Source of the DNA: Pseudomonadota bacterium
Lineage (GTDB): Bacteria > Pseudomonadota > Gammaproteobacteria > Halothiobacillales > Halothiobacillaceae
Length of the DNA stretch: 27,166 nt
NCBI GenBank assembly: GCA_021795795.1
Contig: JAJYPA010000057.1
Location: 1-27,166, forward strand
Reading direction: 5' to 3'
The position numbers were made by a program, and so were the translations under genes. The notes below the pieces were generated by a model that had not been told where the DNA came from, ran no database searches, and worked only from the letters and a program-made list of their open reading frames with translations. Shown in pieces: positions 15,728 to 23,507 of this stretch (its first letter is position 1; the number at the start of each line of letters is the position of its first letter).

Positions 15728-18184
15728 TCAAACCGCTGTCTTGACCACATAGATGTTGAACGCCACATTCGCCAGCGTCGCATCTGGCGTTGAGGGTGCG
15801 GTGAGGGTCAGCACATCGCTCGTCGTGAAGTTGGTTTGATTCGCGGCTGTCAGGGTGATGCTACCGTTGGGCGCAATGGCAATGGTCCCGAAGGCCGCGC
15901 CGTTTTTTGCCAGAGTGAATGTGGCGCTGGATGTGGCCGGGGCGCCTTCCGATGCCGTGGTGCCGGGGAGCCCGGCGGGAATGAAGAAACTGCTGCTGGC
16001 GATATACCGGAGCACCGACTGGCTGGCGGACAGGGTTCCTGAGACGGAGGCCTGGATGGTGAACGGGATCTGGCTCCCCAGGCCGGTCACGGTGTAGGGG
16101 TACGCCACGCAGGTGGAAATATCCTGGGTGGCCGAGCCATACAGGTTGAAACTCTGGAATTTCAGATAAATCGTCTGCCCAATGAGGCTGGTGTTGGTGG
16201 GGAGCGTGAATTTGAAGGTCGTGGTGCTGGGCAGGAATGCAAACTGCGCTCCTGCTGCATGGGAGGAAGCGACGGTGCCATACATCCCCCGGACCAGGGT
16301 GGTGAGGTTGTAGTGATTGGCGGTGGTCAGCGATTCAGTCTGATAGGCCAGCAGTTCACCGTCCACGAAACACAGCGACAGGCCCTGGGCGGCTCCACCT
16401 GAGGGAATCGGCTGCAGCACTCCGGCGCATTCGCTCAAATCCACCGCCAGAATGTCGGTGTTGTCGGGATTGGCCCCACTAAAAGCCGCCAATGATGCGG
16501 TGAGCGTGCCCTGGATGCCCTGGCCGCTGATGGTGCCGATTTTGGCGTAACTCACCCCATCGGTACTGGACCACACCGTGCAGCCGCCCCAGGTGGTGGG
16601 ATTCCCACTGACCACCATCCAGACCTGCGGACCTGCCGCCCCACACAGCACGGCAGGGGGCTCAAAGACCACCGGGGGATTGATGCTGCCCGGTGCGATC
16701 ATTGAATTCGGAATATACCCCTGGCTCCCTTGCTGCGGGTAGGCAACAGACCAGCCCACGCCCGGCAGGTATTCTTCCGCGGTGATCTTGAGGCTGCCAT
16801 CGGTTTGTTCTGCGATGCTCTGCACCCGCACCAGTTTGCCATCGAGGCCCATGTTGGCGCTGGTGAGGGAGACGATATCCATGGGTTCGATCAGCACATT
16901 GGCCCAACTCACCGAGAACTCGTAGAGGTTGCGGATATAAAGTTGGCGGTTCTTGATGAGTTCCAGACACATCGTCGCCATGCTGGCGTTGGCCAGGAAG
17001 TGGGCCGTGATGGGAGAGGCGAGGCGCACCCCGGAGGGAAGCAGTTGCCCCAGGGCATCGATGCTGGCCTGATCCTTGGCCTCGATGGTGTTGGCGTTGT
17101 AGTCATAGGAGCGATCCTTGATCTCGATCTTCCAGTCATTGAAGGCATCGAGCGGATCGGAACGACTGATCTTGAGATAATCCCCGTGACTTCCCTCCAC
17201 GAAGTCGTCATCCGTCAGAAACGCCTTGATCCCGGTGTCGGCGGTATAGGTCACCCCATATCCCGAGAAGGTCACATCCCCGTAGGGAACGAATTTGAGC
17301 ACCCCATCGGCCCAGAAGGCCGCCGTGTTGGTGACTTGTAACCATTCCTTGAGGGAATCGATGGCAGGCCTGCGCTGGTTCATGAAAACGCTGAAGCCAA
17401 CCCCCATGGCCCCCACATATTTCTGGTAGCTGTTTTGGGCCAGCACCAGCGTGTCGAGATCGATCTTCGACTTGGGGAACCCGGCGCCATAGGTAGGGTT
17501 GGTCAAAAAGTCATAGATCACCTGGGCGGGGTCCGCATCCGGGGTGCCGGCGGTGCAGGTGCTGTTGAGATTCCCGAAACACTCGAGCCACATCACCGGC
17601 AGATCCGGGGAGTAACCGAGGTTCAGGTTGGCGATGGCCATGTAGGCGGTGTCGGGATAGGGGAGCGCCTGATCGGGATGAATTGATGCGAGATAACCCC
17701 AGGGAGCCTGGCCCGATGCTCCGCTGAGAAGTGCTGCGCCGAGGTTCGCGAGAGTGGTCATGCCCTTGTTGACCCAGACCGTCCCCGATCCCGCGCTGGA
17801 AGGGGTGGTGCCGTAAACGGTCGCCGCGCCGTAGACTGACACCAGATCGGTGTAGAGGGCGCTGTTCACGCCACTGGACTGGATGCCGTAGGTCGTGAAG
17901 ATCACGCTGGCCACCGCCGGGGTCACCACCCCTTCGCCGAGGCCCACGATGACGGAAGCCGAATAGGTGGATTGTCCGCTGCCTTTCCCACCTCCCTTGC
18001 CGCCCCCTTTGCCGCCCACCGGGTTTTTGGAGAAATCCCCATACCAGAGCAGATTGCCGCTGACTTTCTGGGCCCCGTAAATAATTGGGATGGGAAGACC
18101 TGTCGCCGAGGTCTGAACATTGAGTTGGGTGTAATTGGGCTGCGCGTTGTTGCCCGTCGCCGGATGACCGAGTATTCCTCCCAT
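15728..18184 (-). CDS. Phage tail tip / host-specificity protein (J-like, GTA TIM-barrel type)
   Basis: The 818-residue product is the large tail-tip protein expected after NlpC/P60. The N-terminus (PIPIIYGAQKVSGNLLWYGD) and the Gly/Lys linker (about 57-71) are typical, as are TNPTYGAGFP (about 231-240) and the region from residue 250 on, which resembles tail-tip hub domains. The C-terminal third has fibronectin-like or beta-rich segments likely facing the host. The ATG at 18184 lies 3 bp after the stop of the NlpC/P60 gene. In relatives this protein forms the tail tip and contacts the cell surface. The 3' region is partly duplicated at 13613-14164. It is full length with no frameshift. Confidence 0.88.
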   Translation of the reverse strand: MGGILGHPATGNNAQPNYTQLNVQTSATGLPIPIIYGAQKVSGNLLWYGDFSKNPVGGKGGGKGGGKGSGQSTYSASVIVGLGEGVVTPAVASVIFTTYGIQSSGVNSALYTDLVSVYGAATVYGTTPSSAGSGTVWVNKGMTTLANLGAALLSGASGQAPWGYLASIHPDQALPYPDTAYMAIANLNLGYSPDLPVMWLECFGNLNSTCTAGTPDADPAQVIYDFLTNPTYGAGFPKSKIDLDTLVLAQNSYQKYVGAMGVGFSVFMNQRRPAIDSLKEWLQVTNTAAFWADGVLKFVPYGDVTFSGYGVTYTADTGIKAFLTDDDFVEGSHGDYLKISRSDPLDAFNDWKIEIKDRSYDYNANTIEAKDQASIDALGQLLPSGVRLASPITAHFLANASMATMCLELIKNRQLYIRNLYEFSVSWANVLIEPMDIVSLTSANMGLDGKLVRVQSIAEQTDGSLKITAEEYLPGVGWSVAYPQQGSQGYIPNSMIAPGSINPPVVFEPPAVLCGAAGPQVWMVVSGNPTTWGGCTVWSSTDGVSYAKIGTISGQGIQGTLTASLAAFSGANPDNTDILAVDLSECAGVLQPIPSGGAAQGLSLCFVDGELLAYQTESLTTANHYNLTTLVRGMYGTVASSHAAGAQFAFLPSTTTFKFTLPTNTSLIGQTIYLKFQSFNLYGSATQDISTCVAYPYTVTGLGSQIPFTIQASVSGTLSASQSVLRYIASSSFFIPAGLPGTTASEGAPATSSATFTLAKNGAAFGTIAIAPNGSITLTAANQTNFTTSDVLTLTAPSTPDATLANVAFNIYVVKTAV
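15843..16390 (-). repeat. Long direct repeat, copy B (inside intact tail tip gene)
   Basis: The 548-bp intact partner of the degenerate copy at 13613-14164. Differences are mostly single substitutions spread over all base types. Confidence 0.9.
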
Positions 18185-18187
18185 GAG

Positions 18188-18616
18188 TTACACCTTTACG
18201 GTAAAGACCCGGAAGGGCCGATCCTTGAGTGGCGAGAGGGTCAAATCCCCCCACACCACGGCGCGCTCCTGGGCGTGGGCGTGAATCACCGCCGGGGCGC
18301 GAATCACGATGGCCGAATGGCTGAAGGTACGGCCATAGCGAAACAGCAGGAAATCACCCGGTTCCGGGGGCGTAAAAATCTCCTGGGCATAGGGTGCAAT
18401 GGTCTCGAGGTAGCGCTCCTCTGAACGGTGCAGATGCCAGTCCACCGGATAGGGCCGTGGGTCGATGAAGGGAACCACCCCGGCGGCACTATAAACACGG
18501 GCCAGAAACATGGCGCAGTCCACCCCGTGATTTTTGATGTCGGCTCCATGGTGATAGGGAGTGGCGACCCAACTCCTGGCTTCAACCACAACGGCTTGTC
18601 TTTGCTCTGGGGTCAT
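18188..18616 (-). CDS. NlpC/P60-family phage tail peptidase
   Basis: The 142-residue product is an NlpC/P60 domain of the phage tail-assembly type (TIGR02219-like). The catalytic Cys34 is in GVDCAMF, His100 in TFSHSAIV, and the third polar residue is probably His112 or His114 in IHAHA. It cleaves peptidoglycan peptides, helping the tail cross the wall or mature. The gene ends 3 bp before the tail tip gene and its start overlaps the end of the DUF2163 gene (18613-18616, ATGA), the usual arrangement. No signal peptide, as expected for a virion-borne enzyme. Confidence 0.92.
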   Translation of the reverse strand: MTPEQRQAVVVEARSWVATPYHHGADIKNHGVDCAMFLARVYSAAGVVPFIDPRPYPVDWHLHRSEERYLETIAPYAQEIFTPPEPGDFLLFRYGRTFSHSAIVIRAPAVIHAHAQERAVVWGDLTLSPLKDRPFRVFTVKV

Positions 18617-19986
18617 ATTGAAAGGGTGGCAGAGGGAATGTAAGGATACGAACGATTGTTGGCGGTATTGTTAAACCGGTTCTGACAGGTCAAATAAGTC
18701 TTGTCACAGCCGGGATAAGCAAAGAACAAATCTCCGGCAACCGGCATCCAGGGCAGGGGCAGATGGAGCATCAGTTGCGAACCGGTGGCCAGTTTGATGG
18801 TGCGCGAAAGTCCCATATTGGGCCCTGAGGTGAACGAGACCATGCCCTGCCAGTAAACTCCCGAGGTGGCCCCACCCCAGTTGAGGGTGTTCACTGTGGA
18901 TCCGGCCCCAACCACCCCGACCACCTGATAGGCGGCTTTGGAGAGTTTGCATCCTGCATCGAAGAGGGTGTGCAGGCAGGAGGTTTGCCAGCTGTTGCGC
19001 GGCATGGGTTGATTGAGCAGGCTGAGGTAACTCTTGACCTTGAGCTGGCACTGGGTCGCGGTGAGCGAATCGATGGTGGAGACGATGCCATCGAACAGGA
19101 TGACCGAGCCCACCGGAGGGGAGTTCCAGTCCGGGGCAAAGACCCGTTCCCGGCGAATTTCGGCATGATCCAGCAGGCCATCGGCGATTTCATCGAACCA
19201 GGGCCGATTGTTGATCAGCCTATCGCGCGTGGCACTCAAGGTGATGGTTTGTTCATCCACCGACAGGCCCACGGACTTCTTGAATTGCAGCCCATCGATG
19301 GCGAGCGAGTAGGGATCGTAGAAGGTGTTGTTCCACCACACGGGGCGATCGGCGTTGGTGAGGCGAAGGTTTTGTCCGGTGCGGGCCAGGGTGATGGTGA
19401 AGAGATCCGCCATCACGAATTGCCGGGTGGCGAGCAAGACTTTGAGGGCATTGGCGCCCAGGCCAAACCCGGAGAGCAAGGTTTTGCCCTGTACCGCCCC
19501 GGCCCCCGTCACGAACCGCCGGGCCAATCCCACCCCGGAGAGTTGCGCCTGCCCTGCGATGCTGCCGTGGAAACCCGCCTGGCTGACCCCGCTCAAGGTG
19601 GCATTGCCTACAACTGATCCAGCCGATGCTCCAAGGGCGTGACCCACTCCGGTCAGGGTGGCGTTGGCCGCCAGGGTGGCGGCGGCTGATCTTGCCTCTA
19701 CCCCAACACCGGTCAGAGTCACCCGTCCAGTGATCGTGCCGTGCGAGCCCGCAACGCTGACCCCACTGAGGGCGGATCGACCGGCAATGCTCCCTTGCGA
19801 GCTGGTGATGTCGGAACTGACGCCGGCAACGAGCGCTTTGCCAGAAATCGCTCCAATACTCGTCGTCACGGTGCCAGAGGAACCCGTGGAGAACTGGAAC
19901 GAGGCTCCATTTCCAGTCGGTGGCACATAGCCGCCGACCGTAAAATCGAAGTTGGCGGCATTTCCGGGTGCAGGCGTATAGGACAT
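18613..19986 (-). CDS. DUF2163 (BR0599-family) tail protein with repetitive N-terminus
   Basis: The 457-residue product is a fusion-like protein. Residues 1 to about 185 are low-complexity Gly/Ser/Ala/Val sequence with about seven imperfect repeats of 20-25 residues ending (L/A)(T/S)GV(G/S), for example IAGRSALSGVS, ITGRVTLTGVG and IAGQAQLSGVG. From about 195 the DUF2163/BR0599 domain follows (MADLFTITLARTGQNLRL), ending with the family signature YPGCDKTYLTC and RFNNTANN. DUF2163 proteins are baseplate-hub or tail components in GTA-like tails. The repeat extension is unusual for the family and may be a fibrous arm. It overlaps the NlpC/P60 start and lies 2 bp after the upstream gene. Confidence 0.88.
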   Translation of the reverse strand: MSYTPAPGNAANFDFTVGGYVPPTGNGASFQFSTGSSGTVTTSIGAISGKALVAGVSSDITSSQGSIAGRSALSGVSVAGSHGTITGRVTLTGVGVEARSAAATLAANATLTGVGHALGASAGSVVGNATLSGVSQAGFHGSIAGQAQLSGVGLARRFVTGAGAVQGKTLLSGFGLGANALKVLLATRQFVMADLFTITLARTGQNLRLTNADRPVWWNNTFYDPYSLAIDGLQFKKSVGLSVDEQTITLSATRDRLINNRPWFDEIADGLLDHAEIRRERVFAPDWNSPPVGSVILFDGIVSTIDSLTATQCQLKVKSYLSLLNQPMPRNSWQTSCLHTLFDAGCKLSKAAYQVVGVVGAGSTVNTLNWGGATSGVYWQGMVSFTSGPNMGLSRTIKLATGSQLMLHLPLPWMPVAGDLFFAYPGCDKTYLTCQNRFNNTANNRSYPYIPSATLSI

Positions 19987-19988
19987 CG

Positions 19989-21533
19989 CTACACCGGGGT
20001 CAGGTTGTCGAGAATAAGCGCATTGTCATTGGGCGTATCGAAAGCGACGGCATAGACCTGAGTGCGCCCCATCCCGGAAATCGAATAGGCCCCGGTGGCC
20101 GGGTCGGAAACCGCAGCTCCCAACAGCCAGCCCGAGGATTCGTCGTAGAGCCGGATGATTTTGGCAGCAGCGACTCCGTTGTTCTGAACGGCGCCAGAGA
20201 TGTGACCACTGCCTCCCAACTGGCCATTTCCGAAGGGTGCGTATTGACTGGGGCCGTTGGCGCCTGCACTCATCGCATCGCTGACGAACTGCCCCAGGTT
20301 GACGGTCGAGCCCACGGTGGTGAGATCCACGCTCACAAATCCGGCAGGAGGCGCATAGGCAAAGGGTCCCGTAAAATTGGCCACCACGGTGGGGTCAGAG
20401 GAAACCACCTGCGCGCCGAAGGCGGGGTACAGACTGCTGAAGGCTGACATCCCTGCCAGGCTGATGCCACCCACCCCAGTTGCCGGATTGTTGGCGGCAC
20501 TGTTGTTCCAGTTGCCGCCGTTCACATTGAACCAGATGAGCCGGTTCTCAAGATCCACGGCGATCTGCACCACATTGCCTTGCACATAGGGCTGTAAGGT
20601 CGCCACAATTGCATTGTTGAGCAGAACGCTGCCATTTTGCTCGAAACCGATGCCGTTGCTGTCCGCTCCGAGCAGGGTGGTCCCTGTGATATTGAAACCG
20701 CCGGTGCAAATCCCAAGGGAGACGGAGGAGGGGAGTTGGCTGACCGTGATTTCCCAATAGGAGAGCGCGCTGGTCAACTGGCGCGTGGCCCGGATATTGC
20801 CGGTGCCTGCATAGGTGAAGGCCATCAGGCCCCCGCCGAGGATCAGACTTCCGTCCGAGAACCCCACCGCGCCGCGATTGTTGGCATCCCACAGCGTCTT
20901 GCCGATACTGGGGGCCCCGGCAGGCGTCCAGAGTTGGACGTTCAGCATCACCGCCCCCTGGGAATCCATGCTCCCGTTGAAGGGGATGGATTGGACTCCG
21001 GCAGTAGTGTTGGGGATCTCGAAGATGGCGCCGTCGTGATAATTGCCGGTGTTCTGCCAGGTGGCGGGGGAGAACAGGGTCCAGCCGGTGGGGACGGTGG
21101 AAACACCCACCCCGTTATCCCAGGCCAGCGCCAGCAGATTCAGGCCATTGGGATCCGCGTTGGCGGTCAGGGGGAAGGTGGTGACGGTAGTACCCGTCCC
21201 CACGCAGGCATTGGCCAGCACATTGAGATTGGAAGCGGCTCCGCCGATCTCGAATACGGCGATGTTGCCCCAATCACTCATGCCGGTAACCGTGAAGGTT
21301 GCACCCATTCCCGCTGTGACGGGGCCAACCCAGCATTGGGTGCCCTGGTAACTGTTGAAATTCCCCTGGTCGATTTCAGCCAGCGCCAGTGCGGGCGATA
21401 CACTCAGCCCGGCATTGCGCCCGACATAGATCACAAGAATCTGATTGCCCAGAGTGGGGGCAGCAGCAAGCGTGATAGTGGTGGGACTGCCATTGTTGCG
21501 CGCAAAGGCGCTTTGAACCATAGTCAGCGCCAT
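19989..21533 (-). CDS. Putative virion/tail fibre protein with SPRY-like domain
   Basis: The 514-residue product has an N-terminal beta-rich, Ala/Gly/Thr-rich region (about 1-200). A central segment resembles a SPRY/concanavalin-like fold (YWEITVSQLP, VSLGICTGGF, IGFEQNGSVLL, IWFNVNGGNW; about 225-380). A C-terminal carboxypeptidase-regulatory-like beta domain (GAVQNNGVAAAKIIRLYDES onward) closes it. There is no signal peptide. The layout suits a surface-exposed adhesin on the virion, perhaps binding sugars; this is inference from fold hints. It is packed between DUF2163 and the 357-aa gene with gaps of 2-3 bp, so it belongs to the tail operon. Confidence 0.72.
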   Translation of the reverse strand: MALTMVQSAFARNNGSPTTITLAAAPTLGNQILVIYVGRNAGLSVSPALALAEIDQGNFNSYQGTQCWVGPVTAGMGATFTVTGMSDWGNIAVFEIGGAASNLNVLANACVGTGTTVTTFPLTANADPNGLNLLALAWDNGVGVSTVPTGWTLFSPATWQNTGNYHDGAIFEIPNTTAGVQSIPFNGSMDSQGAVMLNVQLWTPAGAPSIGKTLWDANNRGAVGFSDGSLILGGGLMAFTYAGTGNIRATRQLTSALSYWEITVSQLPSSVSLGICTGGFNITGTTLLGADSNGIGFEQNGSVLLNNAIVATLQPYVQGNVVQIAVDLENRLIWFNVNGGNWNNSAANNPATGVGGISLAGMSAFSSLYPAFGAQVVSSDPTVVANFTGPFAYAPPAGFVSVDLTTVGSTVNLGQFVSDAMSAGANGPSQYAPFGNGQLGGSGHISGAVQNNGVAAAKIIRLYDESSGWLLGAAVSDPATGAYSISGMGRTQVYAVAFDTPNDNALILDNLTPV

Positions 21534-21536
21534 GGC

Positions 21537-22610
21537 TCAACTCCAGGTGGAGGAAGTCTCCACCATCACTTGTCCTGTCCAACAGTTGTTGTTGGTCCCG
21601 CCCAGGATGTTCTGGGCGAGGAAACTCTTGCCAGCGAGATTGCCGGTGCCTGCAAAGGTGTCGTGGTGATTGAGCGGCGTGTTGTGCAGCGGCGCCCACA
21701 GGCCCTTCAAATAGCCTCGGATCGAGCCATTGTGTCCGATCCAGATGGGGCTCAGGTAGAGGCCGCCGTCAGGCCCGTTGGGGTAATTCATCTGCAGTCC
21801 TCCTGCCGTCGTGATTCCACCCCCGATGGAAGATTGGCTGTTGCCGTTGAGATACATGGAGGAACCTGACCCCACGCCAGAATTCACTACCGCCCCACCA
21901 TTGTTGGCGAAGTTCAGGGTGAATTTGGATACTGGCACGGAGCCACCCACACCTGTCCAGTTGCGATCCATATAGTGTCCCGCCATGGAAGATCCTCCAA
22001 GAAGCCAGGGCCCGGGGTTTTGCGGCAGGCCCCCAAAGTTCTCGAAGGCGTTGTTGCCGTTGTTCTGGACATTGCGTCCGATCAGAAGGGTGCGATACGC
22101 GTCACTGGATTTGAACGAGAAGATGTCGCCAAAAGTAATGGCCATGGGTCCAAAGGGGTTGAGGTAGTCTCCGGTGACGGTGAAGAGGTAAAAGCAGGTG
22201 GGGTCCGCCACCAGGGTCCAGGAGCGGGGGGTGGTGTCGGCCGTCATGCTTTTGCGGCAGGTCACCGCGCCAATCCCCAGGGCGCACTGGGCGCTGGTGG
22301 GAAACTGGCCTGTGCCCGTGCCCAATCCCGTAGGCGCTTCAAACCCGGTGAGATAGGCCTCTTCCGGCGTGGACCCTGACACTGTGGCGGAATCATCGAC
22401 GAATACTGAATTGCCGGTGCCCAGAGTGGGCGACATCTTGTAGACGCGCTGATTCGTGCCGGTATAAGCGATGGTCCAACCGGCTCCGGCTTTGGTCCCG
22501 TAACCGTTCACGAGGCAGGCATCCAGCAAGGCCACCAGGGAACCAGCAGACCCCGTCAGAATGGGGGCGGATGCATCGGTGCTCTGATACACATTGACGG
22601 TGGCGGTCAT
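21537..22610 (-). CDS. Hypothetical phage virion protein, 357 aa
   Basis: Starts at ATG 22610 (MTATVNVYQSTDASAPILTG) with GGAG about 9 nt upstream. The longer in-frame extension to 22742 overlaps the upstream gene and has His/Arg-rich shadow composition, so I excluded it. The protein is beta-rich with Gly/Asn/Ser-rich stretches and no catalytic motif that I can see. The start is 2 bp after the stop of the 143-aa gene and the end is 3 bp before the next, so it is co-translated with the tail genes. Probably a structural or fibre-associated protein; family not recognised by name. Confidence 0.75.
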   Translation of the reverse strand: MTATVNVYQSTDASAPILTGSAGSLVALLDACLVNGYGTKAGAGWTIAYTGTNQRVYKMSPTLGTGNSVFVDDSATVSGSTPEEAYLTGFEAPTGLGTGTGQFPTSAQCALGIGAVTCRKSMTADTTPRSWTLVADPTCFYLFTVTGDYLNPFGPMAITFGDIFSFKSSDAYRTLLIGRNVQNNGNNAFENFGGLPQNPGPWLLGGSSMAGHYMDRNWTGVGGSVPVSKFTLNFANNGGAVVNSGVGSGSSMYLNGNSQSSIGGGITTAGGLQMNYPNGPDGGLYLSPIWIGHNGSIRGYLKGLWAPLHNTPLNHHDTFAGTGNLAGKSFLAQNILGGTNNNCWTGQVMVETSSTWS

Positions 22611-22612
22611 GA

Positions 22613-23044
22613 TCAGGACTCCGTGGCGGTGGAGGAGGTGGTGAGTTCCGGCGTCACCCCATTGGACACTGCGATGCCGGGCGTGATGGAGCCGGAGTAG
22701 AGCAGGGTGCCCGCCCCGGTGGCAGCCACCCCGATGCCCCAAAAGATTTCCGTCTCCGATCCGGCAGTGGCCGCGGGAAACACGATGGTGGACGCAGGGC
22801 TGACGCTGTTGCCGGTCACGGTCCAGCCCACTGCAGAGCGCGCCACCGCTACCCGGGCATAGCCGGTATAGGCGGCTTCGCTGGTGTTCTGGGCACCCGC
22901 CACACCCGGATCCGCCGTGTGCAGGCTGATGTAGAGGTTGGTCAGTGGGGAGGTCGCGGCATTGTCTGCAACATTGGCGACGGGCACGGCCTGAAACAGG
23001 AGTTTCAGCAGATCGTTGGCCCAGGTGGTGGTTTTACCAGCCAT
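22613..23044 (-). CDS. Hypothetical phage structural protein, 143 aa
   Basis: ATG at 23044 preceded by AAGGAG at good spacing. The product starts MAGKTTTWANDLLKLLF, contains TNLYISLHTADPG and GYARVAVARS, and ends Ser/Thr-rich. This resembles small phage structural proteins found just before fibre genes. It is the first gene of the downstream tail segment and faces the cargo gene head to head across a 460-bp gap, so either a promoter lies in that gap or transcription must cross the cargo gene from the right. Confidence 0.78.
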   Translation of the reverse strand: MAGKTTTWANDLLKLLFQAVPVANVADNAATSPLTNLYISLHTADPGVAGAQNTSEAAYTGYARVAVARSAVGWTVTGNSVSPASTIVFPAATAGSETEIFWGIGVAATGAGTLLYSGSITPGIAVSNGVTPELTTSSTATES

Positions 23045-23507
23045 GAGAGTGTTCTCCTTGATGTATTATGGGTTGTGGGTTTGGAAACGACTGCCTGAAT
23101 TACTGCAATGGCAAGTAACTTCTGATGAGGTGAACAGAAATTCACTGAAGAACATGCATGGGGATCAGACTGGTTACGACCACAATTGCTGTCGGCCTAG
23201 GTGTGGGATTATCAGCAAGAAAACTGTCAGTTGCGACCAGCATAATGTGCCATCATCAGTCATTCTCAAACAGCGGCTTCCCGGTACTTGCCTATGATTT
23301 CGGGAACTATCAGGAGGAATAACAAGGTGGGTGGCTTACCGCACCATAATCAACCACATGGATCTACACAAGGTCGGCGCAATGGATGGAGTTCCGCTCC
23401 GCGCGTTCGATTGGTCGTGTCTTTTGCTGGATTCCCCAAGGAGCCCAGTCTGAACCAAGTGCGTGACCAGACGGGTGTTGCTTGAACGAACTGCACGGGG
23501 CGCATGC
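23045..23507. other. Divergent gap between tail genes and the cargo nuclease gene
   Basis: About 460 bp, more AT-rich in its left half than the genes beside it. It should hold the promoter of the plus-strand cargo gene and perhaps one for the minus-strand tail genes (CATAAT on the minus strand at about 23070-23065 lacks a good -35). It includes a possible small ORF with a strong ribosome site, listed separately. Confidence 0.4.
23327..23485 (+). CDS. Possible 52-aa ORF ahead of the cargo nuclease gene
   Basis: GTG at 23327 follows AGGAGG (23312-23317) by 9 nt, one of the best ribosome sites in the window. The product is short, basic and polar (Gly, His, Asn, Arg-rich first half, then RVRLVVSFAGFPKEPS). 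Its TGA at 23483-23485 lies within the open frame of the next gene, 22 bp before the preferred ATG, so it may act as a coupling leader. No family recognised; composition is not clearly protein-like. Confidence 0.35.
   Translation: MGGLPHHNQPHGSTQGRRNGWSSAPRVRLVVSFAGFPKEPSLNQVRDQTGVA

Noticed and set aside
13613..16390. Diversity-generating retroelement (template/variable repeat pair) suggested by the duplicated tail tip 3' regions
   Set aside because: Differences between the copies involve all base types and indels and are not concentrated at adenines, and there is no reverse transcriptase gene in the window.
20637..21869. Long plus-strand ORF of 410 codons opposite the fibre genes
   Set aside because: It is antisense to two well-supported tail-operon genes, has no ribosome site or recognisable domain, and its Gly/Arg/His-rich composition is that of a GC-rich shadow.
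22611..22742. Upstream extension of the 357-aa virion protein
   Set aside because: It lies wholly within the 143-aa gene in another frame, and its His/Arg-rich sequence looks like a shadow; ATG 22610 has a proper ribosome site.
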